Source: a virus
Length of the DNA: 29,564 nt
Virus record (IMG/VR): IMGVR_UViG_3300042516_005298
Span: 1-29,564 of that record
Strand: one strand, 5' to 3'
Under the pieces are notes generated by a model. It made no database searches and had not been told where the DNA came from. It was given only the letters and a program-made list of their open reading frames with translations. Positions 16,132 through 22,969 of the stretch are shown here, piece by piece; position 1 is the stretch's first letter; each line of letters opens with the position of its first letter. The translations under genes and the position numbers were made by a program.

Positions 16132-17091
16132 ATGAGAAAAGTATTCTATAACGGTAATTTTATCAACGAAGATGAAGCCAAGATATCGATATATGATTCA
16201 GCACTAATGTTTGGCGACATGGTGTTTGAGATGACACGCTCTTTTAATAAAAAGCAATTTAAGTTGAGAGAACATCTTGAAAGACTCTATGCGTCAATTA
16301 ATTTCATTCGCATTCCTGTTCAAATGTCCATTGATGAAATGGAAGATGCTGTCTTCAGAACAATTGATGTCAATAATCATCTATTTGAAGATTATGATGA
16401 ACACAGAGTAATGATAAATGTCTCCCGGGGCATTATGCCAATTTATGAAGGACGGGTTGGTATTAGTCCTGGACCAAATGTGATTATTGCGACATACCCA
16501 CTTAGGTGGACGGTTCAAAATTTATCTCATCTCTACGACACAGGTATCAATCTTGTCTTAGTATCGCAGCGTGCTATTCCTGCTCAATTGCTTGAACCAA
16601 AAATCAAGAATAGAAGCAGAATACACTACCAAATGGCAAACATACAGGCTTCGTTATTTGAAGGAAAAGATAACTGGGCTATGATGATCGACCCAGATGG
16701 CTATATTGCTGAAGGGCCGGGTGATAATATCTTTATTGTCAAAAATGGAACAGTCATAACGCCAGAAGGGCGAAACATTTTGAGAGGAATCAGCAGACAG
16801 TATATTTTTGATATTTGTAATCAGCTTGGGATTCAATGCATTGAGAAGAATATTGATCCATATGACCTGCTGAATGCAGACGAGAGCTTTGTGACTGCAA
16901 CACCTTTTTGTATTTTGCCTGTCATGAGATATAATGGTCAAAAAATAGGTGATGGTAGCTATGGACCTATCACTCGAATGATTATGAAAAAATGGAGTGA
17001 TAACGTGGGTCTTGATATTGAAGGACAGCTGAGATTTTACGACACAATTAAAGGCAAAGAAGGCTCAGGATATCAGCTGAGGTACAAATGA
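16132..17091 (+). CDS. Class IV (BCAT/D-amino-acid type) aminotransferase-like protein
   Basis: This 319-residue protein starts MRKVFYNGNFINEDEAKISIYDSALMFGD, the usual opening of fold-type-IV PLP enzymes (branched-chain aminotransferase, D-alanine aminotransferase, ADC lyase). EPKIKNRSRIHYQMANIQA (155-173) holds the probable Schiff-base Lys159, and YIAEGPGDNIFIVKNG the PLP-binding Glu. FVTATPFCILPV matches the C-terminal loop. The enzyme therefore looks active. A fold-IV enzyme within a nonulosonate cluster is unusual, because amino groups in these sugars normally come from DegT-type enzymes. It might make an amino-acid side group or act on an acyclic sugar. Confidence 0.8.
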   Translation: MRKVFYNGNFINEDEAKISIYDSALMFGDMVFEMTRSFNKKQFKLREHLERLYASINFIRIPVQMSIDEMEDAVFRTIDVNNHLFEDYDEHRVMINVSRGIMPIYEGRVGISPGPNVIIATYPLRWTVQNLSHLYDTGINLVLVSQRAIPAQLLEPKIKNRSRIHYQMANIQASLFEGKDNWAMMIDPDGYIAEGPGDNIFIVKNGTVITPEGRNILRGISRQYIFDICNQLGIQCIEKNIDPYDLLNADESFVTATPFCILPVMRYNGQKIGDGSYGPITRMIMKKWSDNVGLDIEGQLRFYDTIKGKEGSGYQLRYK

Positions 17092-17858
17092 ATCTTGGCA
17101 TTGTTCAAGGGCGCTTGAGTAGACCAATTGAAGGTTTTCAAGAATGTCCTGTAAAGTGGCAAGATGAGTTTGATCAACTTGAAAGTGCAGGTTTAAAACA
17201 CATTGAGTGGATTGTTACTAAAAAATCATTTAATGATAATCCCATCTTCACACATGATCTTAGTAAATTTCCAATATCAAGCATCTGTGCAGATCACGTT
17301 GTTGATGATCAAATTGCAAATGAAAATTTTCTAATTTATTCGCTTGGGCCAGTTTGCGATGCCGCTAGAAGATCAGGTATTAAAAGAATCACAATTCCTC
17401 TACTTGAAGATTCATCAGTTGAAGATGACAATAAACGTAGCGAATTTATAAAGATTTTTTTTAATTTTGCAGAAGAAAATTATGATATAAATTTTTCTTT
17501 AGAAACAGAGCTTTCTTTGAAAAAAATACCAAGTCTTTTAACACGTAATAACATAACTTTGACATATGATATTGGAAATACAACAGCATGTGGACTAGAT
17601 CATCAAACATATATACAAAATTTTTATGATAAGATCAGCAATGTTCACCTTAAAGATAGAAAGATACACGGAAAATCAGTAGAACCAGGAACAGGTGACG
17701 CAGATTTTCACACTATTTTTAATCTCTTGATCACCAAAGGATATGATAGAGACTTTACAATGCAATTTTGTAGAGGATCTGACGGGAATGAACTAGCACA
17801 GTGTAAAAAACATGCAGACTTTGTAAGATCTCTGTATGTCAACATTGAAAAAATTTGA
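17088..17858 (+). CDS. Xylose-isomerase-like TIM-barrel protein (sugar isomerase/epimerase superfamily)
   Basis: This is a 256-residue protein with features of the AP-endonuclease-2/xylose-isomerase-like barrel: LGIVQGRLSRP at strand 1, FSLETEL (about 142-148) with the first metal Glu, LTYDIGNT near 164-171, NVHLKDR (His metal ligand) near 190-196, and a final TMQFCRG strand. Family members isomerise, epimerise or dehydrate sugars and inositols with a divalent metal. It overlaps both neighbours (ATGA at the start, 23 bases at the end). Its substrate is probably a sugar or keto-sugar in the nonulosonate route, which is inference. Confidence 0.75.
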   Translation: MNLGIVQGRLSRPIEGFQECPVKWQDEFDQLESAGLKHIEWIVTKKSFNDNPIFTHDLSKFPISSICADHVVDDQIANENFLIYSLGPVCDAARRSGIKRITIPLLEDSSVEDDNKRSEFIKIFFNFAEENYDINFSLETELSLKKIPSLLTRNNITLTYDIGNTTACGLDHQTYIQNFYDKISNVHLKDRKIHGKSVEPGTGDADFHTIFNLLITKGYDRDFTMQFCRGSDGNELAQCKKHADFVRSLYVNIEKI

Positions 17859-18657
17859 TTTAACAGGAAAAAGAGCAATTATAACAGGTGCAGCAGGACT
17901 TTTAGGGCCAAAACATGCTGAGGCTCTTATCGATGCAGGTGCGTTTGTTGTTCTAACTGATCATCATGCTGATCTTGTTCAAAAGAGATCAAATGATTTA
18001 AATAATAAGTATGGTAAAGATGTAACATCATGGTTTAAGATGGATGTTACAGATAAAAATGAAGTACAAGATGTTTGCCAAAAATGCGGACCAATTGATA
18101 TTTTAATTAATAATGCCGCTAAAGACCCAAAAGTCAAAAAAGATGGAGGTCTTACGGTTGCATCTAGATTTGAGAACATGACTCTTGATTACTGGAAAGA
18201 AGGAATAGATGCTGCAATGAATGGAACGTTTATTTGTTCTCAAGTATTTTCAAATCAAATGAAAGAAAGAAAGAGTGGTGTAATACTAAATGTCGCATCA
18301 GACCTAGGTGTTATCGCACCAGATCAAAGAATTTATCGTAAGATTGGTCTACCCGAAGAGCAGCAAAACGTTAAGCCCATTACGTATTCGGCAGCAAAAT
18401 GGGCAATCATTGGTATGACAAAATATCTAGCTGTCTACTTTGCAAAAGAAGGAATTAGAGTAAATTGCATTAGCCCAACAGGTGTATTCAATAATCATCC
18501 CGAAGACTTTGTTGAGAAATTATCATCAATAATTCCTATGGGAAGAATGGCGCATATTGATGAATACAAGGGCGCCGTCGTATTTTTATGTTCTGATGCA
18601 AGCTCTTATATGACAGGAGAAAACGTTGTGATTGATGGAGGTAAGACGGTATGGTAA
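17836..18657 (+). CDS. Short-chain dehydrogenase/reductase (PtmA-like)
   Basis: This 273-residue classical SDR has TGAAGLLG (17-24), NNAA (92-95), NVASDLG with Ser155, Y184xxxK188 (YSAAK) and the C-terminal signature YMTGENVVIDGG (258-269). The fused N-terminus MSTLKKFDLTGKRAIITGAAG and an extended insertion before the Tyr (DQRIYRKIGLPEEQQ) resemble PtmA-type SDRs found next to neuA/neuB homologues in flagellin glycosylation loci of Campylobacter. It is expected to oxidise or reduce a sugar intermediate with NAD(P). The gene overlaps the TIM-barrel gene by 23 bases and the cupin gene by seven. Confidence 0.82.
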   Translation: MSTLKKFDLTGKRAIITGAAGLLGPKHAEALIDAGAFVVLTDHHADLVQKRSNDLNNKYGKDVTSWFKMDVTDKNEVQDVCQKCGPIDILINNAAKDPKVKKDGGLTVASRFENMTLDYWKEGIDAAMNGTFICSQVFSNQMKERKSGVILNVASDLGVIAPDQRIYRKIGLPEEQQNVKPITYSAAKWAIIGMTKYLAVYFAKEGIRVNCISPTGVFNNHPEDFVEKLSSIIPMGRMAHIDEYKGAVVFLCSDASSYMTGENVVIDGGKTVW

Positions 18658-19001
18658 AAATGCACCACGTTGATAAAGGTTGGGGATATGAAAGGTGGAT
18701 TGTCAATAAGACGGAATACTGTGGTAAGCTACTGTTCTTCAATGAAGGCAAGAAGTGCTCATGGCACTACCATAAAATAAAAGATGAAGTTTTCTATCTA
18801 CAATCAGGCAAAATGATAGTAAAATATTCTGAACAAGATAGCATTGAAAATGCGAAAGAAGTAATCTTGAATCCAGGTGATGGCTTTCACATTTATGTGG
18901 GTCTACGACATCAGATGATTGCTCTCGAAGACTCAGAATTATTTGAGTTCTCAACTCAGCATTTTGATGAAGACAGCTACAGAGTTATAAAAGGTGATTG
19001 A
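18651..19001 (+). CDS. Single-domain cupin
   Basis: This 116-residue protein opens with HHVDKGWGYERWIVN. SWHYHKIKDEVFYLQSG (37-53) supplies metal-binding His39, His41 and Glu46, and LRHQ supplies His87, the full cupin metal set. It resembles the mannose-6-phosphate-isomerase-like cupins often fused to or neighbouring NeuB and sugar cytidylyltransferases. It could isomerise a phosphosugar or act as an epimerase, and the sequence does not decide. It overlaps the end of the SDR gene and is followed by a 48-base gap before neuB. Confidence 0.75.
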   Translation: MVKMHHVDKGWGYERWIVNKTEYCGKLLFFNEGKKCSWHYHKIKDEVFYLQSGKMIVKYSEQDSIENAKEVILNPGDGFHIYVGLRHQMIALEDSELFEFSTQHFDEDSYRVIKGD

Positions 19002-19049
19002 AATTTAAACTCTATTTGATTGATTGATAAAATAATTTTAGAGGAAGAT

Positions 19050-19886
19050 ATGTCAAAGATCTACGTCATTGCAGAAATTGGTATAAATCATAACGGAAGC
19101 GTTGATATTGCTAAGCAGCTTATTCTAAAGGCAAAAAAATCAGGATGTGATGCAGTTAAATTTCAAAAGAGAGATATTAACTCTGTCTATACACAAGAAG
19201 AGTTGGATGCGTTACGCGAAAGTCCATGGGGTAAGACCAATAGAGATCAGAAGATAGGACTTGAGCTTTCTATAGATGATTATGTGGATCTTTACAGCTA
19301 CACTAAGCAATTAGGTTTAGACTTTGGCGTGTCTTGTTGGGATCTTGTATCTCTCCAGTTAATTGAAAATCACTTAAATGTTGACTTCCACAAAGTCGCA
19401 TCGGCACTTTTGACTCACAAAACATTTTTGAATGCTCTTGTAGAAACAAGAAAGCCAATCATCCTCTCGACAGGTATGTCGACGCAAGAAGAAATAGACA
19501 AAGCAGTTGATATATTGGGAAATAATTTGACTCATGTTCTAGCATGCACAAGTACCTATCCATCTAAACCTGACGAGATCAACTTAAGGTATATTGATAC
19601 ACTCAAGTATCGCTATCCTAATAAGAAAATTGGTTTCTCAAATCACTACAATGGACATGACGCGTGCATTGCTGCTACGGCAAGATCTGCTGAGTGTATT
19701 GAGTTTCACATTACATTAGATCGTACAATGTATGGATCTGACCAGTCAGCGTCAATTGAGAATGCAGACGTGCTAGTCTCTGGGATCAGAAATATTGAGA
19801 AAATGATTGGAACGGGCGAAAAGATCGTCTATGATGCAGAAGTTCCAATTTTGAAGAAGCTTAGGAAGGTATCTGATCTTGCCTAA
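19050..19886 (+). CDS. neuB: NeuB-type nonulosonic acid synthase lacking the SAF domain
   Basis: ATG 19050 is chosen because GAGGAAG lies at 19041-19047; a TTG 30 bases earlier would only add a poor leader. The 278-residue product has AEIGINHNGS (8-17), VKFQKR (36-41), ILSTGMST (138-145), GFSNH (195-199) and EFHITLDRTM (218-227). His199 and His220 have the same spacing as the metal-binding His215 and His236 of meningococcal NeuB. The reaction would be condensation of PEP with a six-carbon sugar. The protein ends after [13 protein letters not shown], where family members (about 350 residues) continue into the antifreeze-like SAF domain that helps bind the substrate. That domain is absent, and another gene begins there. 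Confidence 0.87.
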   Translation: MSKIYVIAEIGINHNGSVDIAKQLILKAKKSGCDAVKFQKRDINSVYTQEELDALRESPWGKTNRDQKIGLELSIDDYVDLYSYTKQLGLDFGVSCWDLVSLQLIENHLNVDFHKVASALLTHKTFLNALVETRKPIILSTGMSTQEEIDKAVDILGNNLTHVLACTSTYPSKPDEINLRYIDTLKYRYPNKKIGFSNHYNGHDACIAATARSAECIEFHITLDRTMYGSDQSASIENADVLVSGIRNIEKMIGTGEKIVYDAEVPILKKLRKVSDLA

Positions 19887-20181
19887 AGTAATTTATGTTG
19901 ACATAGACGAGACAATCTGTTTTTACAATACAAAACAGCGAAATTATGAAAAGGCGATCCCAGTCCTCGATAAAATTGAAAAGATAAACAATTTGTATGA
20001 TCAAGGTAATACTATTGTCTATTGGACAGCAAGAGGAAGTACAACAGGGATCGATTGGCATGATATTACTAAGCAGCAGCTTGATTTGTGGGGTGCAAAA
20101 TATCACAGATTAAGATGTGATAAGCCGTATTATGATATTTTTATTGATGATAAAACATTAAGTAACATAGATGACTTATGA
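19879..20181 (+). CDS. HAD-superfamily phosphatase, small (TTG start)
   Basis: This is a 100-residue protein. TTG 19879 is the only sensible start: AGGAAGG lies nine bases upstream, and the catalytic strand [10 protein letters not shown] begins at residue 4. HAD motifs are D8xD10 (nucleophile and acid), Thr50 in YWTARG, Lys82 in DKPYYD and the acidic pair D90-D91. No cap domain is present, as in capsule-biosynthesis and polynucleotide 5'-kinase-associated HADs. It overlaps neuB by eight bases. In KDN-type or phosphorylated nonulosonate pathways a HAD removes the 9-phosphate, which would suit a position directly behind neuB. That is inference. Confidence 0.78.
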   Translation: MPKVIYVDIDETICFYNTKQRNYEKAIPVLDKIEKINNLYDQGNTIVYWTARGSTTGIDWHDITKQQLDLWGAKYHRLRCDKPYYDIFIDDKTLSNIDDL

Positions 20182-21155
20182 CAAAAAAAGCTTTGATAAC
20201 AGGAATAACGGGTCAAGACGGAAGTTATCTAGCAGAACTATTGCTTGATAAAGGATATCATGTTGTCGGCATGAAGAGAAGAACATCACTTCTTGCCACA
20301 GATCGCATTGATCATCTTCTAGAGAATCCAAACTTTAAGCTTGTCTACGGATCTATGAACGATTCGGGTGCTTTTTATCGCCTCTTCTCGACGCAAAAGT
20401 TTGATGAAGTCTATAATTTAGCTGCACAATCACATGTTCGTGTCTCATTTGATGTTCCAGAAGAGACAGTTGATGCGGTTGCTATGGGCCCATTGCGTCT
20501 TCTAGAGTGCATTCGTACCGTCCAGCCTGAATGTCGCTTCTATCAGGCATCATCTTCAGAGATGTATGGTGATAATCCTGAACATCCTCAAAATGAGGAG
20601 ACTCGTCTAATGCCGGCTTCACCCTATGCTTGTGCCAAGGTTTTTGCTCATGGACTCACAAGAAATTACCGAGAAGGACACAAGCTGCACGCATCATCTG
20701 GCATCCTGTTCAATCACGAGAGTCCTCGCCGCGGTGAGACATTCGTCACTCGCAAGATCACGCTTGCTGCAGCACGAATCAAGCTCGGCCTGCAAGACAA
20801 GATTGCTCTCGGTAACCTCGACGCGCTTCGCGACTGGGGATACGCCAAGGACTACGTCGAGGCAATGTGGCTCATGCTCCAACAGGACAGGCCTGACGAC
20901 TATGTCGTTGCTACTGGAGAAACCCACACTGTTCGCGAGTTTCTAGACGAAGTTTTCCAGATTGCAGGTCTTGATGTCGACAAACATCTGGTCATTGACG
21001 AGAGGTTAAGACGACCTCATGAAGTTCCTTGGCTTGAGGGCGACTGTTCTAAAGCAAAGGAGAAGCTTGGATGGACACCAAAAACAACTTTCAAGGGTCT
21101 CGCAAAGCTCATGTATGAGGCTGACTTAAAAAATGAAATGGCGAAGCTAAAATGA
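20178..21155 (+). CDS. gmd: GDP-mannose 4,6-dehydratase
   Basis: This is a 325-residue protein. [10 protein letters not shown] (9-18), MKRRTS (32-37), SSSEMYG (125-131), Y150xxxK154 (YACAK) and [16 protein letters not shown] (179-194) are GMD signatures; the family is usually 340-370 residues. It converts GDP-D-mannose to GDP-4-keto-6-deoxy-D-mannose with bound NADP, the common precursor of GDP-fucose, GDP-colitose and others. No GDP-mannose-forming gene is in the window, so host GDP-mannose is presumably used. Composition shifts inside the gene: up to about 20.65 kb codons are AT-rich like the island, and afterwards GC-rich third positions like the phage backbone appear. This suggests a recombination joint within gmd. 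Confidence 0.92.
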   Translation: MTKKALITGITGQDGSYLAELLLDKGYHVVGMKRRTSLLATDRIDHLLENPNFKLVYGSMNDSGAFYRLFSTQKFDEVYNLAAQSHVRVSFDVPEETVDAVAMGPLRLLECIRTVQPECRFYQASSSEMYGDNPEHPQNEETRLMPASPYACAKVFAHGLTRNYREGHKLHASSGILFNHESPRRGETFVTRKITLAAARIKLGLQDKIALGNLDALRDWGYAKDYVEAMWLMLQQDRPDDYVVATGETHTVREFLDEVFQIAGLDVDKHLVIDERLRRPHEVPWLEGDCSKAKEKLGWTPKTTFKGLAKLMYEADLKNEMAKLK

Positions 21156-22108
21156 GCATAGCTGTCATTGGTCAAGGATTTGTAGGAGGAAGTCACACTA
21201 CGGTCTTTACTGAGCGTGGATTTGACGTCTATGCCTACGATAAGACAGGAAGATACGCAAAAGGTGCATTACCTAGTCATGGTGACTTCGCTGCAGGTTA
21301 TCCAAGCTCCATCAAAGAGTTGGTACTAGATAATGAAGGTGGCGGAACGCCAGGTTTCTCGAACGTGTACTTTGTCTGCCTACCTACGCCCATGTTCGAA
21401 GACGGTTCAGCAGATCTCAGTATTGTCGAGAGCGTCCTTGAAGAATTAGCTGCAATTCCAGGAGAAAGAATTGCAGTTGTTAAGTCTACAGTGCCCCCAG
21501 GATCTACAGAAATGTGGAATGAAAGATATGGCCCGCAAGGGCTTCATGTCATTTTCAATCCTGAATTTTTGACAGAAGCAAACGCATTGGAAGACATGCG
21601 AAATCAAAATCGAATTATCCTTGGTGGTCCCCGCCCGTGGATTAATGAGGTAAAACAGATCTTCCAGACAGCATTCCCAAGAGTTCCTGTTATTAAGACA
21701 TCTTCTACTACAGCAGAGATGGTAAAGTATGTAACAAATTGTATGCTCGCTGTGAAGGTCTCATTTGCAAATGAAGTTGCACAGATCTGCGAAGCTCTTG
21801 ATAAAGATGGGCACAACATTGATTATGATAAGGTTGTTGAATATGCTAAAGTTGATTGTCGCCTCGGAAATACACATTGGTCAGTACCCGGACCTGTTCC
21901 TACTCACGATGGTCGATATGTTCGAGGCTTCGGTGGACACTGCTTCCCAAAGGATATTAATGCGCTCATGAGCGTTGCACGCCAACATGGAATTGATCCA
22001 AAGGTAATGCAGGCTGCTTGGGATAAAAATCTTGAAGTTCGTGCCCCAGATGATCGTGACTGGGAGCGGCAAGTGGGACGTGCTGTGTCCAAGAAGAATA
22101 AATCTTAG
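21152..22108 (+). CDS. UDP-glucose/GDP-mannose dehydrogenase-family protein, short form
   Basis: This 318-residue protein has the NAD site [11 protein letters not shown] (3-13), [14 protein letters not shown] (76-89), STVPPGS, NPEFLTE (136-142), K192 and N196 of the catalytic helix, and the thiohemiacetal Cys264 in [10 protein letters not shown] (259-268). The set is complete for a sugar-nucleotide 6-dehydrogenase. Usual enzymes run to about 390-450 residues. This one stops after the central helix ([10 protein letters not shown]), so most of the C-terminal nucleotide-sugar-binding domain is missing. It may be a reduced phage version, or it may need a partner. It overlaps gmd by ATGA, with backbone-like composition. 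Confidence 0.78.
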   Translation: MSIAVIGQGFVGGSHTTVFTERGFDVYAYDKTGRYAKGALPSHGDFAAGYPSSIKELVLDNEGGGTPGFSNVYFVCLPTPMFEDGSADLSIVESVLEELAAIPGERIAVVKSTVPPGSTEMWNERYGPQGLHVIFNPEFLTEANALEDMRNQNRIILGGPRPWINEVKQIFQTAFPRVPVIKTSSTTAEMVKYVTNCMLAVKVSFANEVAQICEALDKDGHNIDYDKVVEYAKVDCRLGNTHWSVPGPVPTHDGRYVRGFGGHCFPKDINALMSVARQHGIDPKVMQAAWDKNLEVRAPDDRDWERQVGRAVSKKNKS

Positions 22109-22124
22109 TTTAGCATACTAAGAT
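22102..22124. terminator. Short hairpin at the end of the dehydrogenase gene
   Basis: ATCTTAGT (22102-22109) pairs exactly with ACTAAGAT (22117-22124) across a seven-base loop, spanning the stop codon and the 22-base gap before the nuclease gene. No T-run follows. It is a weak stem and may be chance. Confidence 0.3.
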
Positions 22125-22130
22125 AGATAA

Positions 22131-22946
22131 GTGACTACGTTCCCAACTGGCAAACCACACGTATCCTACTCTGAAGTCAAGACATGGAAGGAGTGTCCAT
22201 GGCGACACAAGCTTGTCTATATCGACAAGGTTGACATGTTCAAACCAAGCCCAAATATTGACTTTGGAACAATTGTCCACGCTGAACTTGAGGATTATCT
22301 AGAGCATAGAACATTTAACCTTGACCGCATGCGCAATGCCATCACTACGACATGGCAGCAGAAGGGTTTTGAGAAGCCAGAAAACTGGATCAAGGAAGCC
22401 GAGCAGATCCTATCTGAGATCCCGCAGTTTCTCGACGACACATTTCCTGATTGGCAGTTCATGGCGTCAGAACATGAACTCTATGAAGAGATACCAGGTT
22501 CTGATGTCAAGTTCAAGGGTTTCGTTGACGCGATGTTTCGAGCAAAGAACTCGCGCGGTAAAGAGATCCTCTGGATCGCTGACTGGAAGACAACATCTGC
22601 ACGTGGCTGGTCGACTGATAAGAAGCAGGATTTCATCTACCAGGCGCAAATTGCACTCTACAAGTACTTCTGCTCAAGAAAGTTTGATCTTGATGCTAAG
22701 GAAATCAAGTGCGGCTTCGTCCTTCTAAAGCGCGGAGCAAAGCCAGGTAAGGCATGCGAGCTTGTCGAGGTGTCTGTAGGCCCAAAGGCGTTCGAGAAAG
22801 CAACCAAGATGGTTAATTCTATGATCTCAGGCGTCAAGGCAAACAAGCCGATCAAGAATAGGATGTCTTGCACTTACTGTGACTACAAAAATACTGAGCA
22901 TTGCAGTGGCTCAAGTGAGTTTGCAGCGTTTACCTCTTATAAATAG
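22131..22946 (+). CDS. PD-(D/E)XK nuclease, Cas4/RecB-like with four-Cys iron-sulfur site
   Basis: This is a 271-residue protein with a GTG start. VSYSEVKTWKECPWRHKLVY (11-30) with Cys22, His50 (GTIVHAELE), FVDAMF with Asp133, IADWKTT with Asp151 and Lys153, and QAQIALY (171-177) form the RecB/Cas4 nuclease core in the right order. Cys247, Cys250 and Cys258 (SCTYCDYKNTEHC) with Cys22 make a likely Fe-S clamp as in Cas4, AddB and DNA2. It probably acts as a 5'-3' exonuclease in phage replication or recombination. Its position amid glycosyltransferase genes seems unrelated to sugars. The late-promoter motif for the next gene overlaps its last codons. Confidence 0.83.
   Translation: MTTFPTGKPHVSYSEVKTWKECPWRHKLVYIDKVDMFKPSPNIDFGTIVHAELEDYLEHRTFNLDRMRNAITTTWQQKGFEKPENWIKEAEQILSEIPQFLDDTFPDWQFMASEHELYEEIPGSDVKFKGFVDAMFRAKNSRGKEILWIADWKTTSARGWSTDKKQDFIYQAQIALYKYFCSRKFDLDAKEIKCGFVLLKRGAKPGKACELVEVSVGPKAFEKATKMVNSMISGVKANKPIKNRMSCTYCDYKNTEHCSGSSEFAAFTSYK
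22938..22945 (+). promoter_or_regulatory. T4-type late promoter motif TATAAATA
   Basis: There is an exact match to the T4 late promoter consensus, overlapping the stop of the nuclease gene and 25 bases upstream of the next ATG. It lies in the GC-richer backbone, where such an octamer is less likely by chance. The window also encodes a gp55-like late sigma factor that would read it. Transcription would start about six bases downstream, near 22951. Confidence 0.6.
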
Positions 22947-22969
22947 GTGGTTATTATTGAAATAACCAC
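22947..22969. promoter_or_regulatory. 9-bp hairpin abutting the start codon of a glycosyltransferase gene
   Basis: GTGGTTATT (22947-22955), a five-base loop and the exact complement AATAACCAC (22961-22969) end directly before ATG 22970. No Shine-Dalgarno sequence is present. In transcripts read through from upstream, the fold would cover the start region. Transcripts from the late promoter would begin inside the 5' arm and could not form the full stem. A switch between early and late translation is a possibility. Confidence 0.45.

Noticed and set aside
19020-19049. Upstream TTG start for neuB
   Set aside because: ATG 19050 has GAGGAAG just upstream and gives the usual NeuB N-terminus.
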